Source: Deltaproteobacteria bacterium
Lineage (GTDB): Bacteria > Desulfobacterota > Desulfuromonadia > Geobacterales > Pseudopelobacteraceae
Direction of reading: 5' to 3'
DNA: 11,119 bases
Assembly: GCA_030654645.1 (NCBI GenBank)
Contig: JAURXC010000028.1
Location: forward strand, 1-11,119
Below, piece after piece: positions 1 to 5,986 of the stretch (positions are counted from its first letter, which is position 1; each line of letters starts with the position of its first letter). Made by a program: the position numbers and the translations under genes. The notes beneath the pieces were generated by a model. That model made no database searches. It was not told where the DNA came from and was given only the letters and a program-made list of their open reading frames with translations.

Positions 1-367
1 GGTGATCAGGGGGGCGGAAAACAAGGGTGCACGGGAGTTGAGCGCCGAGGCCGCTCGTCTGGCGGCCAGGGCGCGCTCCGGCAGCATCAGCGAAATCGAA
101 ATTTCGGGCGGCACCTTCAGCGTATCAAATCTGGGCATGCACGGTGTCAGCTCTTTCGCCTCGATCATCATGCCGGCCCAGGCCAGTATTCTGGCGGTGG
201 GCGCGGTTGCCGACCGTGCAGTGGTTCGCAACGGGAACCTGGAGATCGGACGCCTGATGACCGCTACACTCTCCTGCGATCACCGCATCATTGACGGCGT
301 CTACGCGGCCGGATTCCTGAACGAGTTCAAACGATTGCTGGAAAACCCGAACGAGCTGCCGGCCTGA
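1..367 (+). CDS. 2-oxo acid dehydrogenase E2 (dihydrolipoamide acyltransferase), C-terminal part
   Basis: This is the C-terminal 121 residues of an E2 acyltransferase; the 5' end, with the lipoyl and E3-binding domains, lies left of the window. E2 transfers the acyl group from lipoyl-lysine to CoA in the cytosolic pyruvate (or related 2-oxo acid) dehydrogenase complex. The visible part covers the end of the catalytic domain. It has the GTFSVSNLGMHG stretch (about residues 37-48 of the visible part) and the active-site signature DHRIIDG at 93-99, whose His and Asp are the catalytic pair. The family-typical C-terminus (FLNEFKRLLENP) is intact and ends at TGA 365-367. The next gene begins 12 nt later, so they are probably co-transcribed. 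The substrate (pyruvate, acetoin or branched-chain) cannot be decided from this piece. The GTG at position 2 is an internal Val codon, not the start. Confidence 0.93.
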   Translation, partial: VIRGAENKGARELSAEAARLAARARSGSISEIEISGGTFSVSNLGMHGVSSFASIIMPAQASILAVGAVADRAVVRNGNLEIGRLMTATLSCDHRIIDGVYAAGFLNEFKRLLENPNELPA

Positions 368-379
368 AAGGAGATTGCC

Positions 380-1264
380 ATGAAAATATTCATCAGCGGC
401 GGAACCGGTTTTGTTGGCGGTCACCTGGTCCGGGAGTTGACCGGCAGGGGGCACCAGCTGCGCATACTGACCCACAGTAAACGCCCCGCTACCGAAGGGG
501 TGGAACAGGTCGCGGGAGATGTGACCCGGCCGGAGACCTTCGAACAGGCCGCCGAGGGCTGCGATGCGGTGATCAACCTGGTCGGAATCATCCGCGAGTT
601 CCCCTTCAGGGATGTCACTTTCAAGAAACTGCATGTCCAGGCGACCACAAACATGCTGGAGGCTGCCCGCAAGTGCGGTGTCAGTCGCTATCTGCAGATG
701 TCCGCCCTGGGAACCCGCTCCGGCGCCGTCTCCGGCTATCACAGGAGCAAATGGCAGGCCGAGGAACTGGTGCGCGCTTCCGGCCTGGATTGGACCATCT
801 TTCGCCCGTCCCTGATCTTCGGCCCGAAAGATGCCTTTATCAACATGCTGGCGGCACAGCTGCGCATGGCGCCGGTGATGCCGGTGATCGGCAACGGAAC
901 CTATCGACTGCAGCCGATCCATGCCGATGATGTGGCGCGCTGCTTTGCCATGGCGCTGGAAATGCCCGCCACGATTGGCCAGGTCTATGAACTGTGCGGC
1001 AATGACCGCATGAGCTACGAAGAACTGCTGGATACGATCGCCGTTGCCATGGGTCGCTCGAAGCCGCTCAAGCCCCATGCGCCTTTGGGTCTAATGAAGC
1101 TGATTATTCCGGTGATGCAGAATATTCCGCAATTTCCGATCACGATGGATCAGTTGCAGATGCTGCTGGAGGAGAGCATCTGTGACGGAGCCTGGAAGCT
1201 GGAATTCGGCTTTGAACCGCGGGGATTCAGCGAGGGGATCGGCGAGTATCTGCGCAAAACTTGA
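380..1264 (+). CDS. NDUFA9-like NAD(P)-binding atypical SDR / epimerase-family protein
   Basis: A 294-residue Rossmann-fold protein of the NAD-dependent epimerase/dehydratase (atypical SDR) superfamily. The dinucleotide-binding glycine motif GGTGFVG is at residues 7-13. A GDV typical of the adenine-binding region is at 46-48, NLVGI at 66-70, and a YHRSK sequence at 120-124 supplies the Tyr-xxx-Lys pair. FRPSLIFGP (141-149) and LQPIHADDVA (177-186) are typical of the branch related to the complex I subunit NDUFA9 and to YbjT/NmrA-like proteins. There is no signal peptide, so it should be cytosolic or membrane-associated. The start is well supported: AAAGGAG lies 5 nt before ATG 380. It follows the E2 gene closely and likely shares its transcript. 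In bacteria, relatives have been linked to quinone or lipid metabolism, but the substrate here is unknown. Confidence 0.85.
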   Translation: MKIFISGGTGFVGGHLVRELTGRGHQLRILTHSKRPATEGVEQVAGDVTRPETFEQAAEGCDAVINLVGIIREFPFRDVTFKKLHVQATTNMLEAARKCGVSRYLQMSALGTRSGAVSGYHRSKWQAEELVRASGLDWTIFRPSLIFGPKDAFINMLAAQLRMAPVMPVIGNGTYRLQPIHADDVARCFAMALEMPATIGQVYELCGNDRMSYEELLDTIAVAMGRSKPLKPHAPLGLMKLIIPVMQNIPQFPITMDQLQMLLEESICDGAWKLEFGFEPRGFSEGIGEYLRKT

Positions 1265-1296
1265 CCAAAGACTCTTAGTGTTGTATAAGGTACGCC

Positions 1297-1788
1297 ATGA
1301 ACGTACCGTTTTTCAACACGATAGGGATGTTTGTTGTTTCTGCTGCCGTTATGCTGGCAGCGGCGACAGCCAGTGCCGGTGAGATATCCGCCACTGGTGA
1401 GCCCCAGTTGAAGGAGCTCTCCGCACACACGGCTTCCGTCCTGGAAGAGTTGCTCCTGAAGAGCAGTACCTTCGAATCCGTGGATGCTTTTGCCTCCTAC
1501 TACGCCAGCCGTTTCGAAGGGCGTCGCACCACCTCCGGACACCGTTACAATCCCGACAAACTGACGGCTGCGCACGCCAGCCTGCCGATGGGTACGGTCG
1601 TGAGGGTGCTTAATCCGGCCACCAAGCAGGAAGTTCATGTAACCATCAACGATCGCTGCGCTTCAAAGCCATTCCACTTCATCGACCTTTCCCGCGCCGC
1701 AGCCAAAAAGATCGGCCTGTGGGGTAAGGGCAAGATCAAGGTGGTGATCTATCCGCTGTTGGAAGAGCGTTTGGAAGAACCGGCTTAG
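1297..1788 (+). CDS. Exported RlpA-like double-psi beta-barrel protein
   Basis: A 163-residue protein with an N-terminal signal peptide (hydrophobic about 10-24, likely cleavage after ATASA at 27). There is no lipobox Cys, so it appears to be a soluble periplasmic protein and not a lipoprotein like classical RlpA. Residues 63-154 form a double-psi beta-barrel of the RlpA type: FASYYASRFEGRRTTSG, LTAAHASLPMGTVVRV, VTINDR and IDLSRAAAKKIG are all recognisable. Family members bind or cleave denuded septal peptidoglycan. There is no SPOR domain. Compared with Pseudomonas aeruginosa RlpA (family knowledge: Glu120, His131, Asp157), His93 and Asp119 are kept. The Glu position is His82, and the usual NDRGP is NDRCA (Cys121). 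It may therefore be catalytically altered. It starts 32 nt after the SDR gene with only a weak ribosome binding site, so it is possibly in the same transcript. Confidence 0.85.
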   Translation: MNVPFFNTIGMFVVSAAVMLAAATASAGEISATGEPQLKELSAHTASVLEELLLKSSTFESVDAFASYYASRFEGRRTTSGHRYNPDKLTAAHASLPMGTVVRVLNPATKQEVHVTINDRCASKPFHFIDLSRAAAKKIGLWGKGKIKVVIYPLLEERLEEPA

Positions 1789-1810
1789 TGTCACGTAACA
1801 TCTATGCTTT

Positions 1811-1895
1811 CCACCAAACCCCTCTAAATCTCCCCTTAACAGGGGAGACTTCAAGGCTTCCCCCCTGATAAGGGGGGACTGAGGGGGGTTGGTTT
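1811..1895. repeat. Pair of inverted REP-like hairpin units
   Basis: Two related units of about 40 nt face each other. The left unit has an 8-bp stem TCTCCCCT/AGGGGAGA (1829-1836 with 1841-1848, loop TAAC). The right unit has an 8-bp stem TCCCCCCT/AGGGGGGA (1859-1866 with 1871-1878, loop GATA). The outer flanks (ACCAAACCCCTCT on the left, GAGGGGGGTTGGT on the right) are imperfect inverted copies of each other, so the whole block is a compound palindrome. This architecture resembles REP/BIME-type dispersed repeats that sit downstream of genes. It begins 22 nt after the rlpA-like stop codon and could also stabilise that mRNA's 3' end. Copy number elsewhere cannot be seen from one window. Confidence 0.7.
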
Positions 1896-1943
1896 TAGAT
1901 GTTGCATGGTATTAGAAGCAAATTGTTACAATATATAACGCAC

Positions 1944-1985
1944 AAAGGCCGCTGTCCCGATCTGTCCGGGAAGCGGCCTTTTAGT
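1944..1985. terminator. Intrinsic terminator between convergent transcripts
   Basis: A 10-bp perfect stem AAAGGCCGCT/AGCGGCCTTT (1944-1953 with 1972-1981) continues into an inner stem TCCCG/CGGGA (1955-1959 with 1967-1971). On the plus strand it runs into TTTTAGTTT. It lies between the plus-strand rlpA-like gene and the minus-strand kinase gene, whose stop is 19 nt away, and is nearly symmetric. It probably ends both transcripts, with the better T-run on the plus strand. Confidence 0.85.
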
Positions 1986-2003
1986 TTATGTTCTGATGCC
2001 GGA

Positions 2004-2744
2004 CTATGCCGCCGCGTCGAACAGTATCGTGAAACAGGTGCCCACGTCCGCCCGGCTGGCAACTTCAATTCTGCCGCCATCCTGTTCCACCAGTGTCCTG
2101 GTCACGAACAGCCCCAGTCCGGTTCCCTCGCCAGGTTTTTTAGTTGTGAAATATGGTTCGAATATCTTTGATACCGTCGTTTCAGTCATGCCGGGGCCGC
2201 TATCGGTGATTTTTATGCAGACTCTGTTGTCGGGTGGGGCGGATGTTTCTACCAGCAGGGTTCCACCGTCGGTTTCCATCGCCTGGAGGGCGTTCATAAT
2301 GATGTTGAGCAGGATCTGCTTGAGAGAGTTGTTGTTGATGCCGATCATCGGCAGGGTGTGGTCCAGCCGTCTGGAAACGGTCACCCCGCGCTGGGCGGCC
2401 TCAAACTTGATGAACTCAAGTACGAAATCAATTGTAAGGTTGACATCGGATTCGCCGCCGATATCGTCATGGCTGCTGAAATTGAGCAGGCCGCGGGTCA
2501 GTTGCGAGAGCCGATGCGCTTCGGAATTGATTCGCCCGACCATCTCGCGCACAAACTCCGGGACCTCATCCTCCCGCAGGATCATCTGTGCCGCTGATGT
2601 TATCACGGACAGCGGGGCGTTCAGTTCATGCACGACACCTGCAGAGATCCGTCCAAGTTCGGCCATCTTCTCGTTATAGGCCATTTGCCGGAACAGTTCA
2701 TTGCTGATAGCGCCGCTGCTATGCGTGTCTGCCGGGGTGGTCAT
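2004..2744 (-). CDS. Soluble sensor-less histidine kinase (HisKA-HATPase_c)
   Basis: A 246-residue transmitter-only kinase with no transmembrane segment and no PAS, GAF or receiver domain. After about 20 N-terminal residues comes the phosphoacceptor region GRISAGVVHELNAPLSVI (His39), then the ATPase domain: N-box around NIIMNAL (Asn147/Asn151), G1 box DSGPGM (181-186), F-box FEPYFTTK (195-202) and G2 box GEGTGLGLF (205-213). All catalytic boxes look intact. It resembles the transmitter halves of NtrB-like kinases. ATG 2744 is preceded by GGAG. It lies 91 nt downstream of amtB on the same strand, with a hairpin in that gap. Because it lacks an input domain, it presumably senses through its short N-terminus or a partner protein, plausibly GlnK or the C-terminus of AmtB (inference). 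A nitrogen-regulatory role comes from context only. No response regulator gene is adjacent. Confidence 0.88.
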   Translation of the reverse strand: MTTPADTHSSGAISNELFRQMAYNEKMAELGRISAGVVHELNAPLSVITSAAQMILREDEVPEFVREMVGRINSEAHRLSQLTRGLLNFSSHDDIGGESDVNLTIDFVLEFIKFEAAQRGVTVSRRLDHTLPMIGINNNSLKQILLNIIMNALQAMETDGGTLLVETSAPPDNRVCIKITDSGPGMTETTVSKIFEPYFTTKKPGEGTGLGLFVTRTLVEQDGGRIEVASRADVGTCFTILFDAAA

Positions 2745-2777
2745 ACTTGCTCCAGATGGTTAATGCTCGATTTACGG

Positions 2778-2806
2778 AAAGAAGCCGCCCACAATCGGGC
2801 GGCTTC
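2778..2806 (-). terminator. Hairpin terminator/attenuator between amtB and the kinase gene
   Basis: A perfect 10-bp GC-rich inverted repeat, GAAGCCGCCC/GGGCGGCTTC (2781-2790 with 2797-2806), has a 6-nt loop. Read on the minus strand it is followed by TTTCC. It begins 29 nt after the amtB stop and ends 33 nt before the kinase start codon. It would end the amtB transcript unless bypassed. The T-run is short, so efficiency may be partial. Confidence 0.65.
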
Positions 2807-2835
2807 CTGTGGTTTGATGACTGGTAAGACTATTG

Positions 2836-4326
2836 TTACATGTTGTAGCCGGACTCCGAATGCTGGGTCTGGTCGAGGCCCATGATCTCGTCTTCCTTCT
2901 CGACGCGCAGGCCGATGGTCTTGTCCAGTACGAATGTGATGATCAGCGTTACAACTACGGCGTAGGCGCCGGCGGCTACAACGGCGATCAACTGGGTCAT
3001 CAGCTGTTTGGCGTTGCCGGCCAGCAGGCCGGTGGCGCCGACGGTTGCAAAAACACCTGTCATGATGGCGCCGAAGGTACCGCCGATGCCGTGTACGCCG
3101 AAAGCGTCCAGGGAGTCGTCATACTTCAGCTTGGCCTTGATCAGGATGCCTCCGTAGCAGACCAGGCCGGCGGCAACACCCATGATCAGCGCCGCGCCGG
3201 GCTGTACGAAACCGGCAGCGGGGGTGATCACGACCAGACCGGCCACGACGCCGGAGCCGAAGCCAAGGGCGGAGGGCTTGCCGGAGTGAATCCATTCAGC
3301 GATCATCCAGGAGAGGCCGGCAGCGGCCGGTGCTATCATGGTGGTGGTAAAGGCCAGGCCAGCCAGGCCGCCGGCAGCGTCGGAGGTATTGACACCAACG
3401 ATGGCGGAGCCTGCGTTGAAGCCGAACCAGCCGAACCAGAGCAGACCTACGCCCAGGAGGGTCAACGGCAGGTTGTGCGGAGCCATGCGCTCGGTCGGAT
3501 AACCGTGACGCTTGCCCAGGAAGGCCAGGAATACCAGGGCCGAGATACCGGACGAGAGATGTACGACCGTGCCGCCGGCGAAGTCCAACGCGCCCTTCTT
3601 GAACAGCCAGCCTTCGGTCATCCAGACCCAGTGGGCCAGGGGATCGTAGACCAGTGTGGTCCAGAGCAGCACGAATACGCAGTAGGCGGAGAATTTGACG
3701 CGCTCGGCCATTGCCCCGGAAATCAACGCCACGGTGATCATGGCGAACATGGCCTGGTACATGGCAAAAACCAGCTCAGGGATGGCGCCTGGTTCCTTGG
3801 TATAGTTCTGGAACAGGGTCCATTCGACCGTGCCGGATGCGGCATCTTTCATCACGATCAGGCCGTTCAGCATCACCTTGCTGAAGTTGCCGATCAGTCC
3901 CATGCCGTTCAGGTCGGGAGCAAAGGACAGCGAGTAGCCGATCACGACCCACTGCACGCCGACAATGCCCATAGCTACGAAGGAGTGCATCATCGTGGAG
4001 AGGACGTTTTTCTGGCGGACCATGCCGCCGTAGAACAGGGCCAGGCCGGGGATCATCAGTAGTACCAGCGCGGACGAGACCAGCATCCAGGCGGTGTCGC
4101 CGGTGTTGAGCACCGGTTTGACATCCGGAGGTGTTGCCGGTGCGGCTTCAGCAGGAGCGGCCGCTTCCGGTGCGGGTGTTGCGGCAGCCGTGGCTGCCGC
4201 GGGGGTGGCTTCAGCTGCCGAGACAGTCGGAGCAGCGTCTTTTTTCTCTTCGGCCATGGCTGCGATCGGAGCCAGTCCGGCCATGACAACCAGCATTATT
4301 GATGCAAGGTATAGTTTCAGTTTCAT
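2836..4326 (-). CDS. amtB: Ammonium transporter AmtB with extended periplasmic N-terminus
   Basis: A 496-residue Amt/MEP/Rh family ammonium channel of the inner membrane. It begins with a signal peptide (residues 1-25, AAMA then EE) and continues with an Ala/Pro-rich segment at about 30-68. The channel domain starts near 75 (NTGDTAWMLVSSALVLLMIPGLALFYGG). Family residues are visible: DFAGGTVVH with Asp248 and the first pore His256, and VHGIGGTFG with the second pore His412, matching Asp160, His168 and His318 of E. coli AmtB. The cytoplasmic C-terminal tail, GLRV followed by acidic residues and ending GLDQTQHSESGYNM, matches the tail that docks GlnK. The start at 4326 is chosen because GGGAGGAT lies just upstream and MKLKLYLAS begins a proper signal peptide. 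The frame stays open to 4437, but that upstream part overlaps glnK. glnK ends 31 nt upstream, forming the classic glnK-amtB pair. Confidence 0.96.
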   Translation of the reverse strand: MKLKLYLASIMLVVMAGLAPIAAMAEEKKDAAPTVSAAEATPAAATAAATPAPEAAAPAEAAPATPPDVKPVLNTGDTAWMLVSSALVLLMIPGLALFYGGMVRQKNVLSTMMHSFVAMGIVGVQWVVIGYSLSFAPDLNGMGLIGNFSKVMLNGLIVMKDAASGTVEWTLFQNYTKEPGAIPELVFAMYQAMFAMITVALISGAMAERVKFSAYCVFVLLWTTLVYDPLAHWVWMTEGWLFKKGALDFAGGTVVHLSSGISALVFLAFLGKRHGYPTERMAPHNLPLTLLGVGLLWFGWFGFNAGSAIVGVNTSDAAGGLAGLAFTTTMIAPAAAGLSWMIAEWIHSGKPSALGFGSGVVAGLVVITPAAGFVQPGAALIMGVAAGLVCYGGILIKAKLKYDDSLDAFGVHGIGGTFGAIMTGVFATVGATGLLAGNAKQLMTQLIAVVAAGAYAVVVTLIITFVLDKTIGLRVEKEDEIMGLDQTQHSESGYNM

Positions 4327-4357
4327 GGGTATCCTCCCGATGGTTATCACGTCTTTA

Positions 4358-4696
4358 TCAGATCGCGTCGGAGCCTTTTTCGCCGGTCCTGATGCGGACC
4401 GCTTCTTCCAATGGTATGATGAATATCTTGCCGTCACCGATCCGGCCGGTTTTGGCTATGTTCTGGATGGTTTCCACAACCTTGCTCACCAGTTCATCAC
4501 TTACTGCAATCTCCATCTTTATCTTGGGGATGAAATCTACGACATATTCAGCGCCGCGGTACAGTTCGGTATGCCCTTTCTGGCGTCCAAAACCTTTTAC
4601 TTCGCTTACCGTGATGCCTTCTATGCCGATTTCATTCAGCGCATCTTTTACCTCGTCAAGTTTGAAGGGTTTTATTATCGCTTCGATCAGTTTCAT
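4358..4696 (-). CDS. glnK: Nitrogen regulatory protein PII (GlnK)
   Basis: A 112-residue PII signalling protein of normal length. The N-terminus MKLIEAIIKPFKLDEVKDAL is canonical. The T-loop carries GFGRQKGHTELYRGAEY with Tyr51, the site uridylylated in proteobacterial PII proteins. The C-terminal signature TGRIGDGKIFIIPLEEAVRIRTGE (about 83-106) forms part of the ATP/2-oxoglutarate site and is complete. PII trimers report nitrogen and energy status and, when unmodified, block AmtB. Linkage to amtB, 31 nt downstream, supports the GlnK name over GlnB. The start is supported by AAGGAGG 8 nt before ATG 4696. The only promoter candidate I can find lies upstream of the preceding outer-membrane protein gene. 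A strong terminator stands between that gene and glnK, so expression may depend on read-through. Confidence 0.97.
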   Translation of the reverse strand: MKLIEAIIKPFKLDEVKDALNEIGIEGITVSEVKGFGRQKGHTELYRGAEYVVDFIPKIKMEIAVSDELVSKVVETIQNIAKTGRIGDGKIFIIPLEEAVRIRTGEKGSDAI

Positions 4697-4737
4697 TGCG
4701 TCCGCCTCCTTTCCTGCTTATATGGTTTAGCTCCTTG

Positions 4738-4770
4738 AAAAAGACGGGAGCGGGAGGCACCCCGCCCCCG
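4738..4770 (-). terminator. Intrinsic terminator between the outer-membrane protein gene and glnK
   Basis: On the minus strand a 10-bp stem with one G-U pair (4761-4770 with 4745-4754) and a 6-nt loop is followed by TCTTTTT (4738-4744). It begins 18 nt after the stop of the outer-membrane protein gene and leaves only 41 nt before glnK. It has all the marks of a rho-independent terminator. Its position inside a same-strand gene series suggests attenuation or antitermination. Confidence 0.8.
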
Positions 4771-4788
4771 GATTGAAGGAGGGACAGC

Positions 4789-5550
4789 CTAGAAGTTAAT
4801 GTCAAGTTGAGTGGTGAAGGTAGGTTTGCCCCCGGTAAGTGTTTCCTGGGCCGGATTGTAAACGTTCACGCCTACCAGAAGAGAAGTGTTCTTGGAAAAT
4901 GCCCACGAACCGCCAACTGAAACAGCTCCGTTGTAATTTCTGCCGCCCATGTAATCGACTGCCAGCCAGAGCTTGTCTGAAATTTCAGGCATGCTGCGAT
5001 CCCATGAGGCCAGCAGGCCGTTGTTGATCTTTTCGCCAAGCTGTTTTTCTGCTCCGTTGTAGCCACCGAGAGATATGCGGCCAATTATTGGAAATGTTTT
5101 GGCAACCACACCGTAGGCAATATTTTGCATTGTATTACCGGATACGCCACGGTCGAAAGTACCGATGTTGTACATACCTGCCGCAATGGCCGGCATTCCT
5201 TTTATTCCAAAGGCATCTTCAGGAATACCTGCCTTGAAGTTGAACATGATGGGGTGCTTTGCCTGATTGCTGCTTCCTCCGAGGTTATCGGTAAGATAAT
5301 CGACGCCAAGTTCCAGCTTGAAGTTTTCAAGAGGGAGCACGCCGACGGTAACGCCCAGGTCATAATAGTTTGGACCTGCATTGGCAGCATCGGAAAAACG
5401 AATATAGTTGTCTACGCCTATGTTTACTTCTTTGAAGCCCTTTACATCCGTGGAAGGAATCCAGATCTGAGTTGAAGGGGTTGCCATTGCTACGCCGCTT
5501 GCCAGGGCCAGTACTGCACAGGTTGCTGCCAGAATTCTTCCGAGTTTCAT
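4789..5550 (-). CDS. Putative outer-membrane beta-barrel protein linked to glnK-amtB
   Basis: A 253-residue protein with a signal peptide (MKLGRILAAT, hydrophobic to about 21, cleavage after AMA at 23) and no membrane helix in the mature part. The rest is a series of short amphipathic strands separated by Gly/Asn/Asp turns. About ten to twelve are visible, for example KEVNIGVDNYIRF (40-52), YDLGVTVGVLP (63-73), FKLELGVDYL (77-86), KLWLAVDYMGG (193-203) and TSLLVGVNVY (222-231). It ends in FTTQLDINF, and a terminal Phe after alternating residues is the usual BAM-recognition pattern of outer-membrane barrels. I do not recognise a named family. Start 5550 is chosen because AGGAGAGG lies just upstream and the signal peptide fits. 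The frame is open further up, to 5679, but without a ribosome binding site. As first gene before glnK-amtB, it could be a small porin or channel produced under nitrogen limitation (inference). Confidence 0.75.
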   Translation of the reverse strand: MKLGRILAATCAVLALASGVAMATPSTQIWIPSTDVKGFKEVNIGVDNYIRFSDAANAGPNYYDLGVTVGVLPLENFKLELGVDYLTDNLGGSSNQAKHPIMFNFKAGIPEDAFGIKGMPAIAAGMYNIGTFDRGVSGNTMQNIAYGVVAKTFPIIGRISLGGYNGAEKQLGEKINNGLLASWDRSMPEISDKLWLAVDYMGGRNYNGAVSVGGSWAFSKNTSLLVGVNVYNPAQETLTGGKPTFTTQLDINF

Positions 5551-5695
5551 CTTTCCTCTCCTTTTCATCGTTGATTTTGAACGGTGATCGGATGAAAGCT
5601 TCCTTGGTCTCATCGCTGCACGTTCTGTAGAGTATTTTTTGTTGTTGGCCACAACAACTACACCGTAAGAGCTGTACATCCTATTGATCCTGATT

Positions 5696-5712
5696 TAGCA
5701 TAGAGCATGCCA
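5696..5712 (-). promoter_or_regulatory. Candidate sigma-54 (-24/-12) promoter for the nitrogen cluster
   Basis: Read on the minus strand, TGGCATGCTCTATGCTA has the GG-N10-GC spacing required for sigma-54 promoters and matches TGGCACG-N4-TTGCT with two mismatches. Transcription would start near 5686, giving a leader of about 135 nt before the outer-membrane protein gene. Sigma-54 control is usual for glnK-amtB clusters. The call rests on one pattern match plus context. Confidence 0.5.
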
Positions 5713-5824
5713 TTATTTGAAATGCTAATGAATACGATATGATACGCTGTTTTGATTCGATTTTTAACACTGATGGGGGGGCGCAGTCACTTGTGGAGAT
5801 TATATTTTAGGCAGGCGATACGGC

Positions 5825-5858
5825 TCACATGTCATGCAATCAGGCGTGACAGCTGTGA
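5825..5858. promoter_or_regulatory. Inverted repeat, possible activator-binding site
   Basis: TCACATGTCA (5825-5834) faces TGACAGCTGTGA (5847-5858). The arms are complementary apart from a 2-nt insertion (GC at 5852-5853) in the right arm. It lies about 115-160 bp upstream of the candidate sigma-54 promoter, a usual distance for an enhancer-binding protein site. It sits in the divergent region and could equally serve the plus-strand Rieske gene. No known consensus is claimed. Confidence 0.35.
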
Positions 5859-5986
5859 TAACCATATAAGACCATTGAGAGAATTGTGCTGCTAAAAAAA
5901 CATGCAGACTCGGAATCTCATTTGACGGCGGGCTGCTTTTTCAGGTAGTTTGGTGCTCTAATTATATGTTTCAGGGAGGTACTGTC

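Larger units (their letters stand above)
5551..5986. other. Divergent intergenic region (436 bp)
   Basis: This gap separates the minus-strand nitrogen cluster from the plus-strand Rieske-cls pair. I find no convincing gene in it. It holds the candidate sigma-54 promoter, the inverted repeat at 5825-5858, and a small hairpin GTTGTTG/CAACAAC (5641-5647 with 5652-5658) within the predicted leader of the outer-membrane protein gene. A run of seven G lies at 5775-5781. No convincing sigma-70 promoter for the plus-strand genes was found. Confidence 0.6.

Noticed and set aside
125..1078. Minus-strand open frame of 317 codons opposite the E2 and SDR genes
   Set aside because: It spans two clear plus-strand genes with family motifs; it has no recognisable motif and is explained by GC-rich codon structure.
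2833..4062. Long plus-strand open frame (409 codons) across from amtB
   Set aside because: It is an exact antisense shadow of amtB; its Gly/Asp/His-rich translation has no domain, and the minus-strand product is unmistakable.
4327..4437. Upstream extension of amtB to an earlier start at 4437
   Set aside because: It would overlap glnK, lacks a ribosome binding site at that start, and would put charged residues before a good signal peptide that has its own ribosome binding site.
4094..4738. Plus-strand open frame opposite glnK and the start of amtB
   Set aside because: The low-complexity start mirrors the Ala/Pro codons of AmtB, and the rest is antisense to a certain PII gene.
4754..4769. GG-N10-GC spacing on the minus strand just before glnK, as a sigma-54 promoter
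   Set aside because: It falls inside the GC-rich terminator stem and lacks the other consensus bases, so the match is due to composition.
5551..5679. Upstream extension of the outer-membrane protein gene to 5679
   Set aside because: The signal peptide and a good ribosome binding site place the start at 5550; the extension would bury the signal peptide.
5922..5951. Possible sigma-70 promoter for the Rieske gene (TTGACG, 18 nt, TAGTTT)
   Set aside because: The -35 is good but the -10 matches only three of six positions, so I could not support it.
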